This document shows, one piece after another, positions 34,726 through 46,849 of a stretch of 64,000 nucleotides of DNA. Within the stretch, counting starts at the first letter, position 1. Each line of letters starts with the position of its first letter. The stretch lies in contig NC_053035.3 in NCBI RefSeq assembly GCF_002575655.3, positions 89,987,322-90,051,321 on the forward strand, given 5' to 3'. The position numbers were made by a program, and so were the translations under genes. The notes under the pieces were generated by a model. It did no database searches, was not told where the DNA came from, and saw nothing but the letters and a program-made list of their open reading frames with translations. The DNA is from Aegilops tauschii subsp. strangulata (lineage: Eukaryota > Streptophyta > Magnoliopsida > Poales > Poaceae).

Positions 34726-36670
34726 ATGAGGAACTTGAAAGACGAAAAAACCAAGATTTATCCCTCAACTACGAGGGGAGGTAAGAATCTGACATCTAGC
34801 TCTGCACTTGATTCACCTTCTGTTATGAGTAAACTTGCGACACCTACTCCTGCTATTGATTCTGATATGTCGCATATTATTGATGATGCCACTTCTGCTT
34901 TGCATGATACTTATGATGAAACTACTTCTATGCTTGATAATACTGTGCCATTAGGTGAATTTCTTGATGAACAACTTGCTAGGGTAAGAGAGAATGAAAT
35001 TATTGAAACTGATAATATTGATGAAAGTGATGATGAAGATTCTCCCCCTAGATATGAATTGCCTGATGTACCTAAGGGTTATGTTATGGATGAAGAAACT
35101 GCTAGAGATCTTTTTGCTTGCAAGGATAGATATGATCTTAAGAAACTGTTAGCTAAGCTGAAAGAAAAATCTTTGAATGCTAGAATGAAATATGACCCTG
35201 CTTTTGCTACTTCACCTATCTGTATTTCCGATAAGGATTATGATTTCCCTGTCGATCCTGAGATAATTAGTTTGGTTGAATCTGATCCTTTTTATGGCTA
35301 TGAATCTGAAACTATTGTGGCACATCTTACTAAATTAAATGATATAGCCACCCTATTTACTCATGAGGAAAAAATTCGTTACTACTATATCCTTAAGTTA
35401 TTTGCATTCTCATTAAAGGGTGATGCTAAAACATGGTTTAATTCTCTTGATCCTGGTTGTGTTCGTAGTCCCCAGGATATGATTTATTACTTCTCTGCTA
35501 AATATTTCCCCGCTCATAAGAAACAAGCTGCCTTAAGGGAAATATATAATTTTGTGCAAATTGAAGAAGAGAGTCTTCCACAAGCTTGGGGGAGGCTTCT
35601 CCGATTACTTAATGCTTTGCTTGATCATCCTCTCAAGAAAAATGAAATACTTGAGATCTTTTATAATGGACTAACCGATGCTTCCAGAGACCACCTGGAT
35701 AGTTGTGCTGTTGTGTTTTCAGGGAAAGAACTGTTGATCAAGCTGAATTGCTATTGAATAATATGTTGAGTAATGAAAATGACTGGACACTTCTTGAACC
35801 AACTCCTAAGCCAACTCTGAAGAAAAGGGGTATTCTATTTCTCAGTCCTGAAGATATGCAAGAGGCAAAGAAATCTATGAAAGAAAAGGGTATTAAAGCT
35901 GAAGATGTTAAGAATTAACCACCTATTGAAGAAATACATGGTCTTGATAACCCGACACAGGTAGTAAAGGTAAATTCTCTCTATAGATATGATAAGGGTG
36001 AAATCCCATCTACTAAGTTTACTAGCCCATGCTTAGATGAGTTTGATAATTTTATTGTTAAACAAGAAAACTTCAATGCTTATGTTGGTAGACAATTGAA
36101 ACGTAATGCTTATATGATTGAACACTTGAGTGATTATATGTCTAGAGTTAAAGGTGAACTTAAACTCATTAGTAAACATGCTTCTATGGTTACCACTCAA
36201 GTAGAACAAGTGCTTAAAGCTCGGAATGATTTGCTCAATGAATTAAATAATAAGAAAAATGATAATGCTGTTAGAGTTATGACTAGAGGGGGTTAAATGA
36301 CTCAGGAACCTTTATATCCTGAGGGCCACCCTAAGAGGATTGAGCAAGATTCTCAGAGAACTAATGTTGATACACCTAGTCCTTCTAAGAGGAAGAAAAA
36401 GAAAAATGATAGGACTTTGCATGCTTCTAGTGAACCTGTTGTTGACACACTTGAGAATCCCAATGATATTTTTATTTCTGATGCTGAAACACAATCTGGT
36501 AATGACATGAACCTAGTGATAATATTAATGATGATGTTCATGTTGATGCTCAACCTAGCAATAACAATGATGTAGAGATTGAACCTGCTGTTGATCTTGA
36601 TAACCCACAATCAAAGAATCAACGTTATGATAAGAGAGACTTTGTTGCTAGGAAGCACGGTAAAGAAAGA
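34726..36670 (+). pseudogene. Athila gag, broken
   Basis: The ATG at 34726 opens 343 codons ending at 35757. The Retrotrans_gag core reads VAHLTKLNDIATLFTHEEKI (about 35320) and FSLKGDAKTWFNSLDPGCVR (about 35410-35470). No CCHC knuckle is seen, as usual for Athila gag. A frame change near 35720 leads into RERTVDQAELLLNNMLSN, then a stop at 35916. Family-like text continues (GLDNPTQVVKVNSLYRYD...) with a stop at 36295 and another frame change near 36510. The virus-like-particle protein can therefore no longer be made in one piece. Confidence 0.8.
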
Positions 36671-36691
36671 GAACCATGGGTTCAGAAACCC

Positions 36692-37459
36692 ATGCCTTTT
36701 CCTCCTAAACCATCCAAGAAAAAGGATGATGAGGATTTTGAGCGCTTTGCTGAAATGATTAGACCTATCTTTTTGCGTATGCGTTTGACTGATATGCTTA
36801 AAATGAATCCTTATGCTAAATACATGAAAGATATTGTTACAAATAAAAGAAAGATACTGGAAGCTGAAATTTCCACCATGCTTGCTAATTATACTTTTAA
36901 GGGTGGAATACCAAAGAAACTAGGAGATCCAGGAGTACCAACTATACCATGCTCCATTAAAAGAAACTATGTTAAAACTGCTTTATGTGATCTTGGAGCT
37001 GGTGTTAGTGTTATGCATCTCTCTTTATATCGCAGACTTGATTTGAATAAGTTGACACCTACTGAAATATCTTTGCAAATGGCCAATAAATCAACTGCTA
37101 TACCTGTCGGTATTTGTGAGGATGTGCCTGTTGTGGTTGCAAACGTTACTATTTTAACGGACTTTGTTATTCTTGATATTCCCGAGGACGATAGTATGTC
37201 GATTATCCTTGGTAGACCCTTTTTGAGTACTGCAAGGGCTGTTAGTGATTGTAACAAAGGCAATGTCCCTTTTCATGTTAATGGTAATGAGCATACGGTA
37301 CACTTTCCGAGGAAACAACCTCAAGTCCATAGTATCAATTCTATTGGAAAAATTCCAATGATTATTACTGGAGGTTTTGAATTTCCTCTTCCGACTGTCA
37401 AGAAGAAATATGATATTCTTATTATTGGGGATGTGGATATCCCCGTTGATGTAACCTAG
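36692..37459 (+). pseudogene. Athila retropepsin-like protease region
   Basis: 255 codons are open. The aspartic protease signature is CDLGAGVSVMHLSLYRRLDL (about 36985-37045), where Athila proteases have DLGAS; later strands read FVILDIPEDDSMSIILGRPF (about 37162-37220), containing the ILGRPFL flap-end motif. The frame stops at 37459, where RT should follow. It would process Gag if joined to it, but the upstream frame breaks separate them. Confidence 0.75.
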
Positions 37460-38227
37460 TGCTATTCGAAAATTCTCCGGTTTCATGCGATTCGGAATGA
37501 GTTTGTTAACAAGACCTGATCAACCTTGTTAGTGGATTCTTTTTGATGAGCATGAGATGGATGAAGTTAGAAAGCACAACTCTGTGTACCCTCCTTTTAA
37601 TTTCTGTTATTTAGACTAAATAAAACAAAAATAGTATTTTCTGTCTGTTTTCTGAATTATCCTTGCAATAAAAAATACCCCGAAAATAAAAGTTCTCCAA
37701 ATGTCCCGAAATTGAAATATGATTTTTTGTATAATATTAAAGAATATCTGGCACTGAGAACACACTAGGGGGAGCCACCACCTGGCCACGAGGGTCCAGG
37801 GCGCGCCCCCTGCCTCGTGGGCCCCACGTGGCCCCTCCACTTATTCCAGCACCCACACACTTCTTCTTCCTCTAGAAAAAAAATCCTCCCCTAGCTCAAA
37901 CCCGTGTTCTAGCTCATCTTGCTGCGATTTTCGATCTCCTTGCTCAAAGCTCCATTCACAAAACTGCTTTGGGGGATTGTTCTTCGGTATGTGACTCCTC
38001 CAATGGTCCAATTAGTTTTTGTTCTAGTGATTTATTTATTGCAAGTTTTTGCTGCTTAGGTGACCCTGTTCTTGAGCTTGCATGTCAAATTTATTTGGTC
38101 CAAAGTAGTTTTAATGCTTGATATAGTCTCTAGGCACTTGTGGGAGTAGTTGCTATCAATCTTGTTGAGTTTGGTTCACTTTTATTTTGAGTTACTAAAA
38201 ATTTCAGAAATTTTTCAGAGGGAGAAA
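37460..38227. other. Non-coding gap where Athila RT-integrase would be
   Basis: No RT, RNase H or integrase motif was seen in about 0.77 kb. It includes 'agggcgcgccccctgcctcgtgggcccc' (about 37798), like the GC-rich box in the LTR, and a leader before the env-like ORF. Confidence 0.6.
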
Positions 38228-39310
38228 ATGTTGAAGAGATTGTTGAGAGGCTCTTCGAGCCGAAGCTCGAAGGATAAGCAAAGTGAAGAGAATAAGAAGC
38301 CCAAATATAATCTTCCTCGCAATGCAGAGGTTCGGCCGTGTGAATGGCCTTGTGATGAGTTCTCGAGAGCCGCCGGAATCTATGATGATTTTTATTACTT
38401 GGCTGAGAATGCAGGCCTCACCGACTTCCTCCACGACCAGCTCGAACAGAATCTCCTACTCACTAATATTTTTGTGCAAAATTTTCATTTCCATGCTAGG
38501 AGATCACCACCTTCGGTAGATTTTTATTTATATGATGAGTTTAAGGAGATGTCACTCTATGATTTTCGTGTGGCTTGCAAGTTGCCTTTTGAGGGCAGTG
38601 TCGAGGAACCACATCCTAGTGATGTGGCAGAATTCATTGATGAAATTGCTGTAGGGAAAAAGAGAAAAGTGTCAGATGCAAGAACTACTAGTATACATTT
38701 TCCTGTTCTACGTTACTATGCAATATTTGCTAGTAGATGTTTAATTGGTCGCGGGAACAGTGGGGGCCTCAGTGCTCCTGACCTCGCCATTTTGTGCCAT
38801 GCTCTACTCCATGACAGAACTTTTAGTTTAGGCGCTATGGTTGCTAAACGGTTGAGTCTAAACCGTACAAAGGGCCCCATTTTTGGAGGTATCTTTGCTT
38901 CGCATCTTGCTAAATATTTTGAGATACCTATTAGACACTATGAGAAAGAAGAAAAGTTGTTGCCCCCTATTTTCTTAGAATATAAAAGTATGGTAGCACA
39001 TGATTTTATTTGCGATGATAAGGAGAAGAGACTCATTTATAACCTTGTATTCAGTGAAAAGACTTGTCAGATTATTACCCTACCTGCACCTTCTTTGTTT
39101 AACATTTATTCAGGCACATACATCATCCTGCCCGATGACATCTATCCATATTGGGAGCGAACATGATCCCCAGAGCCAGAGCCAGAGCCATCTCCTGATC
39201 CATATCAGGAGTCTATTTATCAGTGGGATCCGCAAGAGCTCGCTAACCAGTGGCACCCCGAGGATCCTCCTCAGTACACTGGAGAGGACCACTTTGATCC
39301 ATGGGCATAG
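38150..39310 (+). CDS. Athila env-like third ORF
   Basis: The frame is open from 38150; the better start is the ATG at 38228 (MLKRLLRGSSSRSSKDK). It encodes the protein typical of Athila-lineage third ORFs (CEWPCDEFSRAAGIYDDFYY, LTDFLHDQLEQNLLLTNIFV, FSLGAMVAKRLSLNRTKGPI). A TGA at 39164-39166 ends it; the same frame then continues with an acidic, proline-rich tail (SPEPEPEPSPDPYQ...) to a TAG at about 39308, so the TGA looks like a recent nonsense change. No membrane helix or signal peptide is obvious, so envelope function is doubtful. The function of the family is unknown. Confidence 0.7.
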
Positions 39311-40008
39311 ACCAACTTAGGCCAAAAGCCTAAGCTTGGGGGAGTATGTATTTCTCACCGACATTACATTCATGTTCACACACTCATGCCAGTTGTCGGT
39401 GCTCATACTTTTTCATTGTACTATCCATGCTAGTTTATTTTCTTTTCTAAGCTTCTTCTTGTGTGTTTGAAAGACCTTAAGAAAAACAAAAAAATTAGTT
39501 GTAGCTTTTAGCTAGCTTACTTTCCATGCCTGTAGTAGTAATAATTAAAAGAAAACCCAAAAAGATTTCTCGTTCTTCTTTTGCTTGTTGGGAGCTTTCC
39601 CGTGTAAATAGTTTTATTTCCTTTCTTTGGGGGTCGAGAGGAGAAGACCATGATGAAAATGTTGAGGGGCTCTTATATGCATTATTGTTAATTTAACCAA
39701 GAGCCCGTATTACCTTGTCTTCTCCTGTGTATTAAATGCTTGCAGATTCCAGCTTAGTCCAATGCACGTGCACTATTATTATTATCCACACCGTTCGGTC
39801 ATGCAAGTGAAAGGCAGTAATGACGATATATGATGGACTGATTGAGATGAGAGAAGCTGGTATGAACTCGACCTATCTTGTTTTTGTAAATATGATTAGT
39901 TCATTGTTCCTGATTCAGCCTATTATGAATGAAACAGGTTTGCAATGACAGTTAAAGATTATAGTTGCTCATGCGATGCTTAATTTTCTAGGAGTTTATA
40001 ATGGTTTA
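39311..40008. other. Athila 3' internal non-coding region, first part
   Basis: Non-coding. It includes the polypurine-like word aagcttgggggagta (about 39330), typical of the long 3' spacer of these elements. The spacer resumes after the nested insertions at 48702. Confidence 0.6.
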
Positions 40009-40030
40009 TGTTAGAAGGGAGAGAGAGATT

Positions 40031-41754
40031 TGAAGGAAATATGCCCTAGAGGCAATAATAAAGTTATTATTTATTTCCTTATTTCATGATAAATGTTTAT
40101 TATTCATGCTAAAATTGTATTAACCGGAAACATAATACATGTGTGAATACATAGACAAATAGAGTGTCACTAGTATGCCTCTACTTGACTAGCTCGTTGA
40201 TCAAAGATGGTTAACTTTCCTAACCATAGACATGAGTTGTCATTTGATTAACGGGATCACATCATTAGAGAATGATGTGATTGACTTGACCCATTCCGTT
40301 AGCTTAGCATTTGATCATTTAGTATATTGCTATTGCTTTCTTCATGACTTATACATGTTCCTATGACTATGAGATTATGCAACTCCCAAATACCGGAGGA
40401 ACACTTTGTGTGCTACCAAACGTCACAACGTAACTGGGTGATTATAAAGGTGCTCTACAGGTGTCTCCGATGGTACTTGTTGAGTTGGCATAGATCAAGA
40501 TTAGGATTTGTCACTCCGATTGTCGGAGAGGTATCTCTGGGCCCTCTCGGTAATGCACATCACTATAAGCCTTGCAAGCAATGTGACTAGTGAGTTAGTT
40601 GCGGGACGATGCATTACGAAACGAGTAAAGAGACTTGCCGGTAACGAGATTGAACTAGGTATTGAGATACCGACGATCGAATCTCGGACAAGTAACATAC
40701 CGATGACAAAGGGAACAACGTATGTTGTTATGCGGTTTAACCGATAAAGATCTTCGTAGAATATGTAGGAGCCAATATGAGCATCCAGGTTCCGCTATTG
40801 GTTATTGACCGGAGATGTGTCTCGGTCATGTCTACATAGTTCTCGAACCCGTAGGGTCCGCACGCTTAACGTTCGGTGACGATTTGTATTATGAGTTTAT
40901 GTGTTTTTATGTACCGAAGGTAGTTTGGAGTCCCGGATGAGATCGGGGACATGACGAGGAGTCTCGAAATGGTCGAGATGTAAAGATCGATATATTGGAC
41001 GACTATATTCGAACATCGGAAAGGTTCCGAGTGATTCGGATATTTTTCAGAGTACCGGAGAGTTACGGCAATTCGTATTGGGCCTTAATGGGCCATACGG
41101 GAAAGGAGAGAAAGGCCTCAAAGGGTGGCCGCACCCCTCCCCATGGACTGGTCCGAATTGGACTAGGGAGGGGGGCGCCCCTTCCTTCCTTCTCCTTCTC
41201 CCTTCCCTTTTTCCTATTCCATGTGGGAGGTGGAATCCTACTAGGACTAGGGAGTCCTAGTAGGACTCCACACTTGGGCGCGCCCTATGAGGTCCGGCCT
41301 CCTCCTCCCTCCATCCTTTATATACGTGGCCAGGGGGCACCCCATAGACACACAAGTTGATCAGTTGATCTTTTAGCCGTGTGCGGTGCCCCCCTCCACA
41401 ACAATCCACCTCGGTCATATCATAGCGGTGCTTAGGCGAAGCCCTGCATCGGTAGCATCATCATCACCGTCATCACGCCGTAGTGCTGACGGAACTCTCC
41501 CTTGAAGCTCTACTGGATCGGAGATCGTGGGACGTCACCGAGCTGAACGTGTGCTGAACTTGGAGGTGCCTTGCGTTCGGTACTTGGATCGGTCGGATCG
41601 TGAAGACGTACGACTACATCAACTGCGTTCTCATAACGCTTCCTCTTACGGTCTACAAGGGTACGTGGACAACACTCTCCCCTCTCGTTGCTATGCATCA
41701 CCATGATCTTGCGTGTGCGTAGGAAATGTTTTGAAATTACTACGTTCCCCAACA
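40031..41754 (+). repeat. Copia 5' LTR
   Basis: 1724 bp, TG...CA. A TATA-box-like tttatatacgtgg lies near 41318, in the position of the known BARE promoter. Confidence 0.95.
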
Positions 41755-41755
41755 G

Positions 41756-41770
41756 TGGCATCCGAGCCAG
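41756..41770 (+). other. Primer-binding site, initiator Met-tRNA type
   Basis: tggcatccgagccag starts two bases after the LTR; it compares to TGGTATCAGAGCC of the family with two changes. Confidence 0.8.
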
Positions 41771-43015
41771 GTTTATGCGTAGATGTTATATGCACGAGTA
41801 GAACACAAGTGAGTTGTGGGCGATAAAAGTCATACTGCTTACCAGCATGTCATACTTTGATTCGGCGGTATTGTTGGATGAAGCGGCCCGGACCGACATT
41901 ACGCGTACGCTTACGCGAGACTGGTTCTACCGACGTGCTTCGCACACAGGTGGCTGGCGGGGGTCAGTTTCTCCAACTTTAGTTGAATCGAGTATGGCTA
42001 CGCCCGGTCCTTGTGAAGGTTAAAACAACACATACTTGACGAAATATCGTTGTGGTTTTGATGCGTAGGTAAGAACGGTTCTTGCTCAGCCCGTAGCAGC
42101 CACGTAAAACTTGCAACAACAAAGTAGAGGACGTCTAACTTGTTTTTGCAGGGCATGTTGTGATGTGATATGGTCAAGACATGATGCTAAATTTTATTGT
42201 ATGAGATGATCATGTTTTGTAACCGAGTTATCGGCAACTGGCAGGAGCCATATGGTTGTCGCTTTATTGTATGAAATGCAATCACCATGTAATTGCTTTA
42301 CTTTATCGCTAAGCGGTAGCGATAGTCGTAGAAGCAATAGTTGGCGAGACGACAATGATGCTAAGATGGATATCAAGGTGTCGCGCCGATGACGATGGTG
42401 ATCATGACGGTGCTTTGGAGATGGAGATCAAAGGCACAAGATGATGATGGCCATATCATATCACTTATATTGATTGCATGTGATGTTTATCTTTAATACA
42501 TCTTATTTTGCTTAGTTCGGCGGTAGCTTGATAAGATGATCTCTCACTAAAGTTCAAGGTATAAGTGTTCTCCCTGAGTATGCACCATTGCGACAGTTCG
42601 TCGTGCCGAGACACCACATGATGATCGGGTGTGATAGCTCTACGTTCACATACAACGGGTGCAAGCCAGTTTTGCACACGCAGAATACTCGGGTTAAACT
42701 TGATGAGCCTAGCATATGCAGATATGGCCTCGGAACACTGGAGACCGAAAGGTCGAGCGTGAATCATATAGTAGATATGATCAACATAGTGATGTTCACC
42801 ATTGAAAACTACTCCATCTCACGTGATGATCGGACATGGTTTAGTTGATTTGGATCACGTGATCATTTAGATGACTAGAGGGATGTCTATCTAAGTGGGA
42901 GTTCTTAAGTAATATGATTAATTGAACTTTAATTTATCATGAACTTAGTCCTGATAGTATTAGCATATCTATGTTGTAGATCAATAGCTCGCGTTTAGCT
43001 CCCCTGTTTTTTTAT
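41771..43015. other. Copia untranslated leader
   Basis: About 1.25 kb without a conserved frame, as expected for the long leader of BARE-type elements. Confidence 0.6.
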
Positions 43016-44040
43016 ATGTTCCTAGAGAAAACTAAGTTGAAAGATGTCAGTAGCAATGATGCGGATTGGATCCGTGATCTGAGGATTATCCTCATTGCTG
43101 CACAGGAGAATTATGTCCTTGATGCACCGCTATGTGACAGACTAATTGCAGGAGTAAATGCAGACGTTATGAACGTTTGGCAAGCTCGATATAATGACTA
43201 TTTGATAGTTTAGTGCACCATGCTTTACGGCTTAGAATCGGGGCTTCAAAGACGTTTTTGAAACGCCACGGAGCATATGAGATGTTTCAAGAGTTGAAAT
43301 TAGTATTTCCAACTCATTCCCATGTCGAAAGGTATGAGACCTTTGACAAGTACTTTGCCTACAAGATGGAGGAGAATTGCTCAGCTAGTGAGCATGTGCT
43401 CAGAATGTCTGAGTACTACAATCACTTGAATCAAGTGGGAGTTAATCTTCCAGATAAGATAGTGATTGACAAAGTTCTCTAGTCACTATCACCAAGTTAC
43501 TAGAACTTCGTGATGAACTATAATATGCAAGGGATAATGGAAACGATTCCCGAGCTCTTCGTGATGCTAAAGGCTGCGGAGGTAGAAATCAAGAAGGAGC
43601 ATCAAGTGTTGATGGTCAACAAGACCACCAGTTTCAAGTAAAAGGGTAAAGGGAAGAAGAAGGGGTACTTCAAGAAGAACGGCAAAAAAGTTGCTGCTCG
43701 GGAGAAGAAACCCAAGTCTGGACCTAAGCCTGAGACTGAGTGCTTCTACTTCAAAGGGACTGGCCACTGGAAGCGGAGCTGCCCCAAGTATTTGGCGGAT
43801 AAGAAGGATGACAAAGTGAACAAAGGTATAGTTTATATACATGTTATTGATATGTGCTTTACTAGTGTTTATGGCAACCCCTCAGTGTTTGATACTAGTT
43901 CAGTTGCTAAGATTAGTAACTCGAAACGGGAGTTGCAGAATGAACAGAGACTAGTTAAGGGTGAAGTGACGATGTGTGTTGGAAGTGGTTCCAAGATTGA
44001 TAAGATCATCATCGCACACTCCCTATACTTTCGGGATTAG
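43016..44040 (+). pseudogene. Copia gag and protease, broken
   Basis: The ATG at 43016 begins the gag family text (DADWIRDLRIILIAAQENYV). A TAG at 43211 and a frame change are followed by GAYEMFQELKLVFPTHSHVE (about 43270), then stops at 43480 and 43639. The nucleocapsid knuckle reads CFYFKGTGHWKRSC (43741-43782), with the second Cys changed to Phe. The protease active site reads VFDTSS (about 43888) instead of DTG, and the frame ends at 44040. Both changes would disable RNA packaging and proteolysis. Confidence 0.8.
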
Positions 44041-44105
44041 TGTTGAACCTAAATAAATGTTATTTGGTGTTTGCGTTAAGCATGAATATGATTTGATCAT
44101 GTTTA

Positions 44106-45407
44106 TTGCAATACGGTTATGCATTTAAGTTAGAGAATAATTGTTGTTTTGTTTACATGAATAAAACCTTCTATGGTCATACACCCAATGAAAATGGTTT
44201 GTTGGATCTCGATCGTAGTGATACACATATTCATAATATTGAAGCCAAAAGATGCAAAGTTAATAATGATAGTGCAACTTATTTGTGGCACTGCCGTTTA
44301 GGTCATATTGGTGTAAAGCACATGAAGAATCTCCATGCTGATGGGATTTTGGAATCACTTGATTATGAATCACTTGATGCTTGCGAACCATGCCTTATGG
44401 GCAAGATGACTAAGACTCCGTTCTCCGGAACAATGGAGCGAGCAACTGACTTATTGGAAATAATACATACTGATGTATGCGATCCGATGAGTGTTGAGGC
44501 TCGCGGCGGGTATCGTTATTTTCTGACCTTCACAGATGATTTGAGCAGATATGGGTATATCTACTTGATGAAACATAAGTCTGAAACATTCGAAAAGTTC
44601 ATATAATTTCAGAGTGAAGTGGAAAATCATCGTAACAAGAAAATAAAGTTTCTACGATCTGATCGTTGAGGAGAATATTTGAGTTATGAGTTTGGTCTTC
44701 ATTTGAAACAATGCGGAATAGTTTCGTAACTCATGCCATCTAGAACACCACAGCGTAATGGTGTGTCCGAACATCGTAACCGTACTTTATTAGATATGGT
44801 GCAATCTATGATGTCTCTTACCGATTTACCACTATCGTTTTGGGGTTATGTATTAGAGACAGTTGCATTCACGTTAAATAGGGCACCATCTAAATCCGTT
44901 GAGACGACGCCTTATAAACTGTGGTTTGGCAAGAAACCAAAGTTGTCGTTTCTTAAAGTTTGGGGCTGCGATGCTTATGTGAAAAAGCTTCAACCTGATA
45001 AGCTCGAACCCAAATCGGAGAAATGTGTCTTCATAGGATACCCAAAGGAGACTGTTGGGTACACCTTCTATCACAGATCCGAAGGCAAGATCTTTGTTGC
45101 TAAGAATGGATCCTTTATAGAGAAGGAGTTTCTCTCGAAAGAAGTGAGTGGGAGGAAAGTAGAACTTGATGAGGTAACTGTACCTGCTCCCTTATTGGAA
45201 AGTAGTTCATCACAGAAATCTGTTCCTGTGACTCCTACACCAATTAGTGAGGAAGCTAATGATGATGATCATGTAACTTCAGATCAAGTTACTACCGAAC
45301 GTAGTAGGTCAACCAGAGTGAGATCCGCACCAGAGTGGTACGGTAATCCTGTTCTGGAGGTCATGTTACTTGACCATGATGAACCTACGAACTTGAGGAA
45401 GCAGTGA
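44106..45407 (+). pseudogene. Copia integrase, broken
   Basis: GAG-pre-integrase and zinc-binding HHCC text reads LWHCRLGHIGVKHMKNLH...CEPC (about 44286-44395). The catalytic-core starts are IIHTDVCDPMSVEARGGYRY and TFTDD. A TAA at 44604 and a TGA at about 44668 interrupt the core, which resumes at 44733 (TPQRNGVSEHRNRTLLDM, carrying the catalytic Glu) and runs through the conserved FGKKPKLSFLKVWGCDAYVK to 45407. The acidic C-terminal extension ends with RSTRVRSAPEWYGNPVLEVM. Confidence 0.85.
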
Positions 45408-46600
45408 TGAGCCAGATTCCGCGAAATGGCTTGAGGCCATGAAATCTGAGATGGGATCCATGTATGAGAACAAAGTGTGGACTTTGGTTGACTTGCCCGA
45501 TGATCGGCAAGCCATAGGAAATAAATGGATCTTCAAGAGGAAGACGGACGCTGATAGTAGTGTTACTATCTACAAAGCTAGACTTGTCGAAATGGTTTTG
45601 ACAAAGTTCAAGGTGTTGACTACGATGAGATTTTCTCACTCGTAGCGATGCTTAAGTCTGTCCGAATCATGTTAGGAATTGCCGCATTTTATGAAATCTG
45701 GCAAATGGATAAACAAAACTGCATTCCTTAATGGATTTATTAAAGAAGAGTTGTATATGATGCAACCAGAAGGTTTTGTCAATCCTAAAGGTGCTAACAA
45801 AATATGCAAGCTCCAGCGATCCATCTATGGACTGGTGCTAGCATCTCGGAGTTGGAATATACGCTTTGATAAGTTGATCAAAGCATATAGTTTTATACAT
45901 ACTTGCGGTGAAGCCTGTATTTACAAGAAAGTGAGTGAGAGCACTACAGCATTTCTGATAAGTATATGTGAATGACATATTGTTGATCGGAAATAATGTA
46001 GAATTGTCTGGAAAGCATAAAGGGTTGTTTGAAAGGAGTTTTTCAAAGAGAGACCTCGGTGAAGCTGCTTACATATTGAGCATCAAGGTCTATTGAGATA
46101 GATCAAGACGCTTGATAAGTTTTTTCAATGAGTACATACCTTGACAAGTTTTTGAAGTAGTTCAAAATGGAACAGTCAAAGAAAGAGTTCTTGCCTGTGT
46201 TGCAAGGTGTGAAATTGAGTAAGACTCAAAGCCCGACCACGACAGAAGATAGAAAGAGAATGAAAAGTCATTCCCTATGCCTCAGCCATAGGTTCTATAA
46301 AGTATGCCATGCTGTGTACCAGATCTATTGTATACCCTACACTGAGTTTGGCAAGGGAGTACAATAGTGATCTAGGAGTAGATCACTGAACAGCGGTCAA
46401 AATTATCCTTAGTGGAATAAGGATATGTTTCTCGATTATGGAGGTGACAAAAGGTTCGTCGTAAAGGGTTACGTCGATGCAAGTTTTGACACTGATCCAG
46501 ATGACTCTAAGTCTCAATCTGGATACATATTGAAAGTGGGAGCAATTAGCTAAAGTAGCTCCGTGCAGAGCATTGTAGACATAGAAATTTGCAAAATACA
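45408..46600 (+). pseudogene. Copia reverse transcriptase and RNase H remnant
   Basis: RT begins with MKSEMGSMYENKVWTLVDLP (45439) and KWIFKRKTDADSS. Breaks follow at about 45590 and 45644, then QPEGFVNPKGANKICKLQRS and IYGLVLASRSWNIRFDKLI (about 45770-45880). The polymerase box reads YVNDILLIG (45965-) instead of YVDD, in a shifted frame. RNase H keeps only GYVDASFDTDPDDSKSQSGY (about 46470-46525) and then a deletion removes most of the domain, leaving ADPLTK-like text before the polypurine tract. Confidence 0.8.
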
Positions 46601-46671
46601 TACGGATCTGAATTTGGTAGACCCATTGACTAAACTTCTCTCACAAGCAAAACGTGATCACACCTTAGTAC

Positions 46672-46849
46672 TCTTTGGGTGTTAATCACATGGTGATGTG
46701 AACTAGATTATTGACTCTAGTAAACCCTTTGGGTGTTGGTCACATGACGATGTGAACTATGGATATTAATCACATGGTGATGTGAACTATTGGTGTTAAA
46801 TCACATGGCGATGTGAACTAGATTATTGACTCTAGTGCAAGTGGGAGAC
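46672..46849 (+). repeat. Amplified 30-55-bp tandem repeats next to the copia polypurine tract
   Basis: Four copies of (g)gtgtta.atcacatgg.gatgtgaacta occur, the first and last extended by gattattgactctagt. The last runs directly into caagtgggagac and the 3' LTR. A single copy is usual at this place in the family; the minus-strand Angela copy at 52816-52880 has one. Confidence 0.8.

Noticed and set aside
38150..39166. True viral envelope protein
   Set aside because: Matches the third ORF of Athila elements but shows no signal peptide or membrane helix; described only as env-like by position.
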